Assembly: GCA_010093685.1 (NCBI GenBank)
Contig: MU006255.1
Span: 71,479-83,224 of the forward strand
Direction of reading: 5' to 3'
Length of the DNA: 11,746 nucleotides
DNA from: Ophiobolus disseminans
Taxonomy: Eukaryota > Ascomycota > Dothideomycetes > Pleosporales > Phaeosphaeriaceae
Shown: positions 1-8,856 of the stretch, piece by piece
Numbering within the stretch: the stretch's first letter is position 1
Layout: each line of letters starts with the position of its first letter
Program-made: the position numbers and the translations under genes
The notes under the pieces: generated by a model
What the model saw: the letters and a program-made list of their open reading frames with translations, nothing else
Database searches by the model: none
What the model was told of the DNA's origin: nothing

Positions 1-1488
1 TGGTAAGCCCAAGCCGGCAGCAGCAGCAGGCGGGTGAGTATTCCCGGTGGTAAGTGCCCTATCCGCAAGAGGTCGCTGGTAAGGAGTGGATGCTAGATGC
101 ATAGCCTCGGTACATTGTTTGGATCGCGTCTTTGGCATGATGTCTTATGAGCGAGCTTGAGATGTGGAAGGAAGAGAAAGGAAGAGAAAGGTGGGTGAGA
201 CATTGATCAGTACTTATACTCGAGAGCGAGGCGGGCTGAGCCGTTTCACATGCATTGAGGGAAACCAAGGGCGAGTCAGGATTCAAGGCGCGTGTCCATG
301 CATGGCTAGTTTGACCTACCCATCGTGACCGACGATGCCTCATGGTTAACAACACTAACCAAAGCGCATGAAACATGGACGGTCATGGCGGCTCGGCACC
401 AGCGTTGGTGTAGGGAGACGCCGATTTTATGGGTGCGCAGGGAGCGGGAGAAAGCACATGGGCAGGCGTGGCCACTGGCATCATACAACCAACAACCCCA
501 TCCGAACCGACCGCTGAGCTATAGATCCTTGGGCTATGGCGGCGGTAACAACAAAGGTCGCGGTACTAGCAAGAAGGGACGTGGTAATAACAACTAGAAA
601 CGGCATGGTAACACCAACAACTGGCGAGGTCCAGACGGCAGATTTTGTTCGTTCCATGAGCCTGCTGAGAGAGAGAAGCCGAGAGTGAGAGCGAGAGCGC
701 TCACGATGTTTTTTCCTTAGCGGTCGCAGAGCTCGAGGTCGTTAAGGGCGGAGCCTTCAACTAGAGCAGGAGAAGAGGGATGATCTGTATAAGATGAAAC
801 CTGAGGGGCCGAAGATCTTGAGGACCTCGGGACCGGTTCGGGGGGCTAAGGCGAAGTTGGGGGAACAGTCTTCTTTGACTTAGCGCTCGTGTAAAACTCT
901 CTTATTCTACGAGTGTGATCGTCTGCGAGAACAAGCGCGAAGGGCGAGGTGGAGGGACGCGAGAGCGTGGGTAGGGACGACGGCGACGGTAGGAAACAGG
1001 AGATGTGAGAGAGGACGAGATTGCGCGGTCGCATCAAGTTAGGTAAGCGTAAGCGTGTCAACCTTGGAAGTGTAGGTTGCGCGTTCGGTCCCAAGGTCGC
1101 TTCCAAGGTTCTTAGCGAAGCGCTAAGATACGTCGTCTTATTCTACCTAGAGCATAAAACCCTGCGGGTAAAGTACAGGACCTCGGATTGTACGTATCGC
1201 TGTTACCTAGGTAGGTAGTCAATATCTTGACAACCAAGAGAAGAAGACCGCCGCAAGTCCCAGCGCATAGATACACTATTTCGAGACCAGCCCTGATACG
1301 GGCACAATGCAGTTTACGCGAGAAGCTAAATATAGGACTGCGATGATGACCAATGATAGTGAAGTCTAGGGATACCTGACGAGGGCTTGTAGCAGGGCCC
1401 ATATTCTAATATGAGACGGCAGCTCTCTTCATAACTCCTCGGCAGATTATGTTGCTCTTGTTCTGTCGCACTATACCTACATCCCGGC
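1..1488. other. Region with no supported gene
   Basis: I read both strands here and could not support a gene. There are short open frames, including one encoding a Gly/Asn/Arg-rich tail at 535-594 (GYGGGNNKGRG), but none has a convincing ATG, codon pattern or recognisable domain. The stretch 640-1020 is rich in GAGAG-type purine runs. A pair of inverted repeats lies at 1060-1127. The palindromic motif CCTAGG occurs at about 1206 within TTACCTAGGTAGGTAG. Decayed transposon sequence is possible but I see no diagnostic motif. Confidence 0.5.
1060..1127. repeat. Two adjacent inverted repeats
   Basis: The sequence AACCTTGGAAG at 1060-1070 is matched by its exact reverse complement CTTCCAAGGTT at 1100-1110, giving an 11-bp stem around a 29-nt loop. 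Directly behind it CTTAGCG (1111-1117) pairs with CGCTAAG (1121-1127) around a 3-nt loop. No gene is close enough for a clear terminator or operator role. They could be chance, or a relic of a transposon end. Confidence 0.45.
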
Positions 1489-1803
1489 ATGCTAGCTACA
1501 GATCAACTCTTTATCCGACAGCTTGTTGCGTACAAGCGCTTGCGGGATCAATGTTCTCTTCGAAGATCTGCTGCACACAACATTTTGTATCGAAATGTAG
1601 GAGCTGCTAATAGCAAGCCACCTCGTCCATTAAGCAGCACACTACATCATAGCCGAGTGGTGCAGGAAGCCAATGTGCTCAGCCTACTCATCGACAAATT
1701 AATCCTAGACGACTTAGCAGAGCAAAAACGCGTGCACTCCGGCGCGCTGCATAGCCAGAATTTGCGAGTATGTTTCTATCGTTCTACGGTTAAGGACCGC
1801 TAA
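1489..1803 (+). CDS. Unrecognised 104-codon ORF
   Basis: This frame opens with ATG at 1489 and ends with TAA at 1801-1803. The product is basic (MLATDQLFIRQLVAYKRLRD at the start) with a possible helical stretch around residues 65-80 (LSLLIDKLILDDLAEQ). I recognise no domain. A GTATGT donor-like site at 1768 and a GCTAAC branch-like site at 1799 suggest the true last codons may be spliced away. However, no acceptor I tried joins it in frame to the decayed ORF at 1836, so I keep the unspliced reading. It may be a gene fragment or chance. Confidence 0.25.
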   Translation: MLATDQLFIRQLVAYKRLRDQCSLRRSAAHNILYRNVGAANSKPPRPLSSTLHHSRVVQEANVLSLLIDKLILDDLAEQKRVHSGALHSQNLRVCFYRSTVKDR

Positions 1804-1835
1804 CAGCAGAAAAGCAGCCATAACACAACCTATCT

Positions 1836-2213
1836 ATGACCCGTTTTAGCAGCACTACTATTGACAGACCGCAACAGTTAATGAAGGAAGCATATCAGAG
1901 TTTCACTCAATTAGCTAAGGCTTAACGTAGTTTAAGAAAGGCCAATCCTAATAATAACGCTTCTTATATCCCATTATTTGCAGTCTTATATGAAGGCCTC
2001 GTGCATTAACGAGATAGTGCGCTACTACTTGCGAGATTAACGTAGATATTGAGGGCTTTGGCTGACAAGTCTCGCAGATCGACACCTATTGTTATGCTAC
2101 TAAGATTGATACCTTACACCATCGACAGCTTCTCTAACTTGTCCTGTCCACACCTGCAGCCTAGAGACTGCATCTTCTACTTCTTCACAGAACCGGGCCG
2201 TATCATCTTCTAG
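1836..2213 (+). pseudogene. Decayed small helical-protein ORF with three in-frame stops
   Basis: From ATG 1836 the frame reads MTRFSSTTIDRPQQLMKEAY and onward as a plausible helical protein. It is broken by TAA at 1923-1925, TAA at 2007-2009 and TAG at 2043-2045. Each sits where a Gln codon (CAA or CAG) would fit the surrounding text: AKA*RSLRK, GLVH*RDSA, ARLT*ILRAL. All three are therefore explained by C to T at CpA, the RIP signature. After the third stop the frame stays open to TAG at 2211-2213, but that part overlaps the opposite-strand exon at 2100-2214, so the real 3' end is probably near 2090. I do not recognise the family. Gene status is inferred from the stop pattern and residue composition only. 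Confidence 0.45.
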
Positions 2214-2779
2214 CCTATCATTAATAATTAGCAGTTTACTCGAAGACTAAAGAGGGTATCTTACCGGCTTTTCACTTCACGTATCTCTTTTTCGATTAAA
2301 GTCATCCGCTGTTCTGTCTTCGCCTGAAAGTCGGCAAACATGGACATAAGCTCTTCGAACTTGTCTATTGCCTGAGGCTCTTCTAATGGGGCTTGGAAAT
2401 CCGATGAAATCCAGCTGCCTTGCATGCCTTCTTGGTATATAGGAGTGCCGTGTTCGAAAGGCTGGGCCATGGGGTTCAGAAGGGGTGTTGTGTTTGCAGT
2501 GCTGGTGAATGCAGTTGGCACAGCTTGGATCTCGGAATAATTCTGCTGCAGCGAAGGGGGAGATAATAATGGCGAGTTGAACCAATTCTAGGTTGTGAAG
2601 TTTGTGCCGAGCATGTTCCCCAAATCTGGCGCTAAGTCGACGGAAGGCTGCGAGCAATAGTTGTCGATGTTGCTCTGCATCACTGGATACTCAACTTGAT
2701 GATCGAAGAATGTAAGATCAGCTGGCGCAAGAGTAACATCTTGTTGAATAGCAAAGGAGGAAAACTCAGGATAAGACAT
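2100..2779 (-). pseudogene. Spliced coiled-coil protein gene with one premature amber stop
   Basis: On the minus strand ATG at 2779 starts MSYPEFSSFAIQQDVTLAPA. Exon 1 runs 2779-2265, a 50-nt intron covers 2264-2215 (donor GTAAGA, acceptor TAG), and exon 2 runs 2214-2100. The spliced frame has 210 codons. The splice joins EIREVKSR to LEDDTARFCEEVEDAV, so a heptad-like helix continues across the junction. That continuity is the main support for the intron. The only defect is a TAG at 2590-2588 (codon 64, FTT*NWFNSP), where CAG for Gln would fit, one C to T change at CpA. The N-terminal half is low in charge and rich in Ser/Gln/Pro; residues from about 145 to 200 are a likely coiled coil. It is divergent from the gene starting at 3141. 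The family is unknown to me. It may be a recent pseudogene, or translation may start downstream of the stop. Confidence 0.55.
2215..2264 (-). other. Predicted 50-nt intron
   Basis: On the minus strand the intron begins GTAAGA and ends GATAG, with branch-like GCTAAT or TTAATGAT upstream of the acceptor. Removing it keeps the coiled-coil frame open for a further 37 residues to a TAG at 2102-2100. Using the next AG, five bases downstream, would hit a stop at once. Confidence 0.6.
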
Positions 2780-3140
2780 AGCTAGAATGTTTGGAGAATT
2801 AGTAGCCTCTTCTTTTGTTTGCAGTGAGATAGCGTATATTTGTATACTTGTTGATTGCTTGTGCGATATGAACGGGGCGCAATAGGCGCTAAGCCACTCC
2901 GAAATACCGCACCTTAGTCTCTTTCTGGGTTTTTAGCGTTAGATGGGCAGAAATAGGATAGGTCCACACTCTCATGCCCTAAGTGAGGTCAGCATGTAAG
3001 AATAGCTCATGCGTAATTTTAGCCCGCGGGCCTGAATATAGGACTAGATCTTTGCACACAAATGAAAAACATTTAAAAGCTTGCGTAAATGCTCGTTTAT
3101 TATTACTATCACACGCACCCTTACAAACTAAGCAATATCA
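2780..3140. promoter_or_regulatory. Divergent intergenic region
   Basis: This 361-bp gap separates two head-to-head coiled-coil genes and should hold both promoters. AT-rich TATA-like runs occur at about 2832-2845 (TATATTTGTATAC), suitably placed for the minus-strand gene, and at about 3068-3076 (CATTTAAAAG) for the plus-strand gene. No conserved operator can be named. Short open frames inside look like noise. Confidence 0.35.
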
Positions 3141-3817
3141 ATGGCTAAAGGAAACATTCAGGTATAATACAAGGCCCATAGATTGATTGTAACAATTGTA
3201 CTTAACTCTCACAGATTGCAGTCAAGCCGGATCCAGGTATGCAGGAAAGAGTTCTACATGGTCCCCAATACAGCGCACAAGACTATGTCCTTAGAATCCA
3301 TCAACACCTTGTCGACATCTCGCAACTTGCATGCCAATCGAAGGATGAGCTACCGCAGCATCAGTTGAACTACAAGCAAGCCTACCTTTCTGAGCACCAA
3401 AAGCTAGTTGAGACAGTTGCGGCTCACAACTTACTAGCAGATGCAAATCAGGTTCTTGAGAAGGAGAATGTGTACCTTAAGCACCAGCTTATACCGCAGT
3501 ACGAACATCTTCTCGAGCGTCAAGCAAGAGCAGATCTTGAGGCGCAGAGTGTAGAGGTTAAGCTTGAGACCTTGGGTAAAGCAAGCAGCAATGATCAGGA
3601 GAAGCATCTAAGAGCACTTGAAGCAGCCAGTAGCTTTTTAAGCATGCAGACTCGGAAAATTGCAGCTCTTGAAAAAGACGTTGAGGCACGGCTATCTTCT
3701 TCGCAACTTCCTACTGCACAGCTACGCAGATCTAGTAGGCTTAGCGGTACGAATAGTCTAAAACGCACGCTTCGAGGAACAAAAAGCGAGAAGGGGCATA
3801 AGAATGCTAAGAAGTAG
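3141..3817 (+). CDS. Spliced coiled-coil protein, 207 residues, unknown function
   Basis: Exon 1 is only 21 nt (3141-3161, ATG, encoding MAKGNIQ). The intron is 3162-3214, 53 nt, with donor GTATAA, branch-like CTTAAC and acceptor CACAG. Exon 2 is 3215-3817 and starts IAVKPDPGMQERVL, ending TAG. A stop (TAA at 3129-3131) lies just upstream in the ATG frame, so the start is well bounded. An alternative is translation from ATG 3239 without splicing (192 residues). Residues about 70-165 are rich in Leu/Glu/Gln/Lys with heptad-like spacing (LVETVAAHNLLADANQVLEK) and should form a coiled coil. The C-terminus is strongly basic (LRRSSRLSG, then KGHKNAKK), which could be a nuclear localisation or nucleic-acid-binding tail. 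No enzyme motif is seen. It converges with the 105-residue gene about 100 bp downstream. Function unknown. Confidence 0.6.
3162..3214 (+). other. Predicted 53-nt intron
   Basis: GTATAA donor, CTTAAC branch-like site about 10 nt before the CACAG acceptor, and phase 0 on both sides. Its removal joins a 7-codon exon to the long open frame. Length and motifs fit ascomycete introns, although the branch-to-acceptor distance is short. Confidence 0.55.
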
Positions 3818-3916
3818 TTATTATTTGTACCATACTCTTGTATTTAAGAATACCTGAATAGTCTAAATAGAAGTTGCACACTCTACAACACACAAAACAC
3901 TAATGCAACGCTCTTA

Positions 3917-4234
3917 TTAAATCCAACCTGCAGGATTGTATGTCTGTAAATCTACTATAGGTCTTTCTATCCCCCAAGACGCTAGCCACACCCGCTCAGC
4001 AGCTTCTCTTTCTATTTCAAAGTGTTTAATTGCCTTTTGCAAAGAAAACACTGCCTCTAGAGTCTTCTCAAGAAGACTAATTGTGCAGCACCACCGCCTT
4101 TGATATTCTTTTACAACGTCTTGCAGAAGCGAATTTTGGCGCGTTAAGTTCTGAAGAGTCTCAAGCTGGTCGATCCGCTGCAATTCCTCAACTCGGTGAA
4201 TAAGCAAATCTAACGAAAAGATGCTTTCCTCCAT
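3917..4234 (-). CDS. Small coiled-coil protein, 105 residues, unknown function
   Basis: A single uninterrupted minus-strand frame runs from ATG at 4234 to TAA at 3919-3917. The protein starts MEESIFSLDLLIHRVEELQR and is almost entirely predicted helix with heptad-like Leu spacing to about residue 75. It then has a Trp-containing segment (VWLASWGIERP) and ends NPAGWI. No signal peptide, membrane segment or catalytic motif is present. It is tail-to-tail with the plus-strand coiled-coil gene and, unlike two neighbouring ORFs, carries no internal stop. The compact helical form suggests a protein-interaction role, but that is inference. I recall similar small helical hypothetical proteins in other Dothideomycetes, but I cannot confirm that here. 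Confidence 0.55.
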   Translation of the reverse strand: MEESIFSLDLLIHRVEELQRIDQLETLQNLTRQNSLLQDVVKEYQRRWCCTISLLEKTLEAVFSLQKAIKHFEIEREAAERVWLASWGIERPIVDLQTYNPAGWI

Positions 4235-4650
4235 CTTTATGCTAGTTCTTAGATAAGTCTACCCGCTATTGCGCCCGTAGAGAGAGCTTACGTTGGTAAT
4301 AAATCTTTCAGCAAACCTTAAAAAGGATAGAAGTGCAGTACCTAGGTACTAGTTGTTGAGCTGAGCTTAAAAGTAGAACATCTTCGAAGGTGTAAGATGT
4401 AACAAGACTATAGCTATATTATACATAGTAAAGAAGAGGCTAATTATGGGCTCTATTCTATAAATATCCTGCGTGGTCTAATTATATAAATAAGGAAACC
4501 TAGAACAGGGACTTTGCGAGGCTATATAGGTCCCTTTCGTTGTCTTAGCTACGTAGAATCTTAAGTAACATTAAGAGGATCCTCTTTCTGCACATAATTG
4601 TGTCCTTGTATCTTTCTCTAGCAGTTTTAGACGAGCATAATCTAGTCATT
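4235..4650. promoter_or_regulatory. AT-rich divergent intergenic region with TATA-like boxes
   Basis: This 416-bp gap lies between the 105-residue gene and the membrane-protein gene, which point away from each other. TATAAATA occurs at 4459-4466 and TATATAAA at 4483-4490, the latter about 160 bp before the ATG at 4651. A perfect 12-bp palindrome GTACCTAGGTAC lies at 4338-4349. The region is AT-rich. No other element is evident. Confidence 0.35.
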
Positions 4651-5607
4651 ATGCGCAAAGTGGTGCTATTTTCCGTTATATCTGCGATTATCTGTACAAC
4701 TCTAACAATTGTTGCGCTTCGAGTGCTCTGCACTAAGCAGTACACTAAGTCTGGCATTGCTACTCTGCACGTATGTCACAAGAGAAAGACTAGCCGCGGA
4801 CGCTAATGCCTTAAGGTTAATCTAACCGATGCTCTCTTCAGCCAGCCGGCATTATCCTTGACGGCGCATCCCTCACGTGTACTTCGAGGTCGTGGTCTCC
4901 TTGAAGACATACAAGACGGGTTTAGCAGTGCCCTCTCCGCAGCCGCAACTGGGGTTGCTAATGCAGCTGGCCAAGCACAAGGCGCGCTGAGTTCTGCCGC
5001 TGCATCAGTTGAAGACCTAGAAAACAGCATCCCGCACACCTACTCACTCGGTATACGACAGTTCTGCGTTGAATCTAAGCACGCAACCGATTGCAGAGAC
5101 CTGCCGCTGAACTTGTCAAGTCTGCTGCCAGAAAATATCCACAAGTTGCCCGATGTGGTCGAAGACGCTCTCCGTGAGCGAGGCGACCAACTGTCTTCGC
5201 TGATGGGCCCTTGGAACAAGCTATCGTCTCACACCGTGCCGGGTATTCTAATTACAGAAATTGTTTTGATGAGTTTGCTGACGATCACATCCATGTGTCT
5301 GGAATTAGGAGCGCTGCCATGGGCGCTGAGGTGGCTATGTCAGCTAGGTATTACCCTGCGTGTCCTAGCTACGGTTGTATTAGGTGTCATACTATGCACT
5401 CCACTAATGGTGCTGGCTTCAGTATTACACGAGATCTTGCGATCTGCTGAGAAACTACCTGCATGGATCGTAGTCGATAGAGGTGAGGTTGGCAGGCTGT
5501 CCTTCGGCGCTTGCGCGTGCGCCCTAATCTTGGTATTGTGGACCGCCGTTGCGGCCGTGCTGACCTCAGGAGGCAATGAAAAGATCAGAGCCACCAGGCC
5601 TGCCTAG
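4651..5607 (+). CDS. Four-pass membrane protein, SUR7/PalI-like
   Basis: Exon 1 is 4651-4770 (40 codons, MRKVVLFSVISAIICTTLTI), the intron 4771-4845, and exon 2 4846-5607, ending TAG. The predicted protein has 293 residues. Hydrophobic segments lie at about 3-25, 172-194, 207-234 and 259-280. The large loop after the first segment has an Ala/Ser-rich stretch (about 67-95), then YSLGIRQFC and a second Cys nine residues later (C114, C123). An N-terminal membrane segment, a long outside loop with a paired-Cys LG..FC motif, and three further segments match the layout of the fungal SUR7/PalI family of cortical and pH-sensing membrane proteins. The assignment rests on topology and the Cys motif, not on close similarity. 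The ATG at 4651 is the first in frame; the stretch before it in frame has only GTG and TTG codons. No internal stops: it looks intact between decayed neighbours. Confidence 0.6.
4771..4845 (+). other. Predicted 75-nt intron
   Basis: Donor GTATGT at 4771, branch-like TCTAAC at 4821-4826 and acceptor CAG at 4843-4845. This acceptor keeps phase 0 on both sides. The CAG ending at 4841 would put the downstream exon out of frame and lead to an early stop. Confidence 0.6.
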
Positions 5608-6414
5608 ATGGGCTCTTGGTGATTCGGAATGCTGGGAAATGGAGGGATAGGAAGGCTGCTAATTTCCCCGCACGAACACCCATGCTTTCGAGGGTTAGGC
5701 TACCCCACAATGTCTAGCGTGGACCCTGAAGAACACCAAACTTCTCCGCGTCGTCAAGACGTCTCGTACACTTGCTGCACTCACTAAAACGCATCTGGTG
5801 TCCAGCACTCTACTGAATACATTTTGTTTAACATCCCCCCCTGCCTGCAGGAAAACCCGCCGCGCAGGAAAAAATACAACAATTATATCTTTTAAATGCG
5901 CCAACGTTATTGTCTACATATATCTATCTAATAATAAACATCTAATATCCCCCACTACGTAGCGAATATCACACCGTAGCGAGAAAATCAAATATACATA
6001 ATATCCCCCACTACGTAGCGAGAATCACTCCGTAACGAGAAAATCATAGGTACTTAGACTAGTAAGCAAGATAAGCTCTTTCTACGACTCTGTATCTGTA
6101 TTTTAGTACGTGAGTGGAATGCGATAGATCTCCCGTAGCCTTATAACAGTCGCTACTAGAAAAATACCGATGTTATTGTTGCTTCCGTGCCTAATTTGAG
6201 GTGCCTATTGTCTCATAGCACGGCAGAACACTACTCTTCCAGCTCCACTACTCAGCTTGCACCACTTCTAGTAGTTATAACATTACAATATCACTCCCTC
6301 CAGCCTTACTGCCACGCTTATAAGCTAATCTCAGCCCTGTGGCGGCGTTACAAGGATGATTCATGCAACGTCGCTACCCCTGTTGATACCTTCTTGTTAA
6401 GCGAGCGAGTCTAG
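5608..6414. repeat. AT-rich repeat-remnant region without a supported gene
   Basis: After the 3' end of the membrane-protein gene the sequence becomes AT-rich and repetitive from about 5820. A TGTTTAACATCCCCCC string at 5825-5840 resembles the 5' edge of some fungal copia-type LTRs, and variants of AATATCCCCC recur at 5944 and 6000. No primer-binding site, polypurine tract or polyprotein was found. The short open frame at 6187-6414 lacks an ATG. I interpret the block as a decayed retroelement or solo-LTR remnant, at low confidence. Confidence 0.3.
5944..6046. repeat. Two 47-bp direct repeats, 56-bp period
   Basis: Copy 1 is 5944-5990 and copy 2 is 6000-6046. Both begin AATATCCCCCACTACGTAGC and end CGAGAAAATCA, with a few substitutions in between. 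The spacer between copies is AT-rich. Each copy contains the 8-bp palindrome CTACGTAG. The repeats may be part of a decayed LTR or a small minisatellite. Confidence 0.8.
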
Positions 6415-7031
6415 CCGTCCCGAAGCATCGTTAGCACGACTCACGTAATACTTTACTTGTAATCTAAGCTACACTAGACAAACTAGACAAACTGGGCAAA
6501 CTAAACAAACTTGCTACTTGATTACTAATTAGCCACTGCCCAAGCACCTAAGCGCGCGCAGTTGCTTGCTAGCTGTTCTTAGAGTTGGCTTCTCGCTCGA
6601 GGTATCCCTAATCCACTACAACCACGAATATGAACCTAGCCAACTAAGCGTTTGCGCAACGTCTGCCTGAGGGCGTCGCCAAAAGCGCTAAGGGTCTTAC
6701 GTCCTCGGCAGCTTTCGATGCAGACGCGGTTCAGCCTTGCCAGCGGTGCACCACACATGTATGTAGCCACGTCTACCCCGCCTAAGGCTTGGCGCGATGC
6801 CATCGCCAAACCTAGCACACAACACAGCACAATCGTCTCAGCTCGCGAGTCTTGGGACGTTGTTCGCAATCAAAACATCTATGGCTATGTAGCTAGCTGT
6901 TCTCTTCTCTGGCTGATCTTTGCAGTGCACGGCAGATGCAGTAACCACACTCTCGTCCTACTAGGCTGCCATGCCGAGCTCCCTGCGTGTCGTTTCTACC
7001 GCATGCGCCTACTATACATCCACTCGTTGCG
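6415..7031. other. Region upstream of the HET-NACHT gene
   Basis: This 617-bp stretch should include the original promoter of the NLR gene that starts at 7032. A frame from 6652 to 7068 is open but has no ATG near its start, no recognisable domain, and overlaps the HET start in another phase, so I do not call it. Apart from the 9-bp tandem repeat at 6474-6509 nothing specific stands out. Confidence 0.4.
6474..6509. repeat. Four tandem copies of a 9-bp unit
   Basis: The units are CTAGACAAA, CTAGACAAA, CTGGGCAAA and CTAAACAAA, running without gaps. The first two are identical. It lies about 520 bp before the HET-NACHT start. No function can be assigned. Confidence 0.75.
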
Positions 7032-8852
7032 ATGCGTCTCCTTAAATACGAAGATAATGGAGAGTTGACGATTATCAGCTTCGAGGACGACGCGGTACCT
7101 CCGTATGCTATACTTTCGCACACTTGGGGAGCAGACACAGAAGAGGTGATTTTCGCAGATTTCAACACCGGCCATGGCAAGGACAAATTTGGCTACAGGA
7201 AGATACGCTTCTGTGGCCAACAAGCACATCAAGATAGTCTGCAGTACTTCTGGGTTGATACATGCTGCATTAACAAGTCAGACAAGGCTGAGCTCTCTTT
7301 GGCTATCCAGTCTATGTTCAGATAGTACCAAAACGCGACCAGATGCTATGTATACCTCCTCGACGTACCGGTAAAGAGGTTTGCATCTAGCAATACCCTA
7401 GGTGAGTATATTTAGGAGTCTGCCTTCAGGTCAAGTCGATGGTTCAAACGTGGTTGGACCCTCCAGGAGCTCCTTGCCCCGCGCACAGTTGAGTTCTTCT
7501 CCGAAGAATGGGAGAAGTTTGGTGATAAGGTGTCGCTACAGTCGCTTATCCGCAAAATCACTAGTATCCCGCACGAAGCGCTCAACGGAGCTCCTCTCTC
7601 TCAGTTTAGTGTCGCTGAGAGACTACGGTGGAAGGGCGACAGGGAGACTAAACGTGAGGAAGATGGGTAGTATTCCATGTCAGGCATCTTTGACGTTGAG
7701 ATAGCGCCAGCCTATAGCGAAGGGGCGGCGAGTGCGTTCGGACGTTTGATGGACGAGATCCATACACAAGAGAGATGTGTTCAAGACGTACGGCACACGG
7801 ATCCGCGTGACGACAAGAGGCGCATCGAGGAAACGAAGGGCGGACTGCTAGCAGACTCCTACCGCTGGGTTCTCGAAAACACCACCTTCCAGCATTGGCA
7901 ACAGAGCCCGCACGACCAGCTGCTATGGGTAAAAGGGGATCCTAGTAAAGGCAAGACGATGCTACTCTGCGGCATCATCGACGAACTAAAATGTGCGATA
8001 CCTAGGACTGCCCTTCTATCGTACTTCTTCTGCCAAGCAACGGACCTGCGCATCAACAACGCCACGGCCGTGCTTCGAGGACTGTTGTACATGCTTGTCA
8101 GTCAGCAACCGTCGCTTGTATCGCACGTCCGCAAGAGACACGACCACGCAGGCAAGGCCCTGTTCGAAGGACCGAATGCCTGGGTAGCCTTGACAGAAAT
8201 CTTCGTGGACGTGCTCCGAGACCCGAGTCTGCGCACGACGTACCTGATCATCGACGCGCTGGATGAGTGCGCTACAGATAGAACGAAGCTGCTGGAGTTT
8301 GTTGCACAGCAGTCGTCGACGTCCGACCGCGTCAAGTGGATTGTTTCTAGCCGCAACTGGCCAGAGATCGAGGCACAGCTAGAGCGGGCAGGGCACAAAG
8401 TGAAGCTGAGCCTTGAGCTGAACGCGAAGTTGGTTGCTGCGGCGGTAGCTGTTTTCATCCACCGAAAGGTAGATCAATTGGCGGAGGAAATACACTACAA
8501 AGCAGTGACGCGAAACGCCGTGCTCCAACATCTGACGTCAAACGCCCACAATACCTTTCTCTGGGTAGCGTTAGTGTGCCAAAACCTTAAAGCAACAGCA
8601 AATCGGCATGTGCTGAAGAAACTAGCTTCATTCCCACCGGGGCTAGACGCCTTGTACAAGCAGATGATGGACCAGATGAGCAAGTCAGACGACGCCGAGA
8701 CCTGTCGCTCAGTCTTGGCTGCAGCCGCAGTCTTGTATCGACCCGTCACGTGCTCCGAATTAGTCGCACTCGTCGAGCAGCTTGAGAGTGTTAGCGATGA
8801 CGTGCAGGAGATTGTCAGCCTTTGTGGATCGTTCCTTACCCTCTCTATATGA
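7032..8852 (+). pseudogene. HET-NACHT NLR (STAND NTPase) pseudogene, three stops and 3' truncation
   Basis: The frame starts MRLLKYEDNGELTIISFEDD at ATG 7032, a typical start for the HET (heterokaryon incompatibility) domain. HET motifs follow: PPYAILSHTWG (residues 23-33), FWVDTCCIN (73-81), then RWFKRGWTLQELLAP. After the linker, NACHT motifs are clear: Walker A GDPSKGKT (residues 302-309, nt 7935-7958), Walker B YLIIDALDEC (Asp408, nt 8253-8255) and a sensor-like WIVSSRNWPE. Such proteins act in fungal non-self recognition and programmed cell death. The frame is broken by TAG at 7323-7325, 7413-7415 and 7668-7670. The first two fall where relatives have Trp (SMFR*YQNA; *ESAFRSSRWF), so TGG to TAG fits RIP. 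The Walker A Ser replaces the usual Gly, also a G to A change after T. The coding text stops at CGSFLTL (8841-8843), where relatives continue; SI and TGA (8850-8852) come from foreign sequence. The 391-codon frame from 7677 could still be translated, but without HET and effector-proximal ends it would be a fragment. Confidence 0.85.
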
Positions 8853-8856
8853 ACAC

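Noticed and set aside
325..597. Plus-strand frame with a Gly/Asn/Arg-rich end, possible gag-like or RNA-binding protein
   Set aside because: It starts with GTG, has no ATG near the start, no zinc knuckle or known fold, and the Gly-rich tail comes from short GGTAACAAC-type repeats.
1768..1867. Joining the 1489 ORF to the decayed ORF at 1836 through a GTATGT donor at 1768
   Set aside because: The donor leaves phase 0, while the AG sites available downstream of the TAA at 1821 all need phase 2, so no in-frame join was found.
5695..5904. 69-codon minus-strand frame in the repeat remnant
   Set aside because: No similarity I recognise and it sits in decayed repeat sequence; likely chance.
6652..7068. 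138-codon plus-strand frame before the HET domain
   Set aside because: No ATG near the start, no recognisable domain, and it overlaps the HET start in another frame.
7402..7415. GTGAGT...TAG string in the HET-NACHT gene, resembling an intron that would remove the second stop
   Set aside because: It is only 14 nt long, far below fungal intron size, and its removal shifts the frame out of the following ESAFRSSRWF reading.
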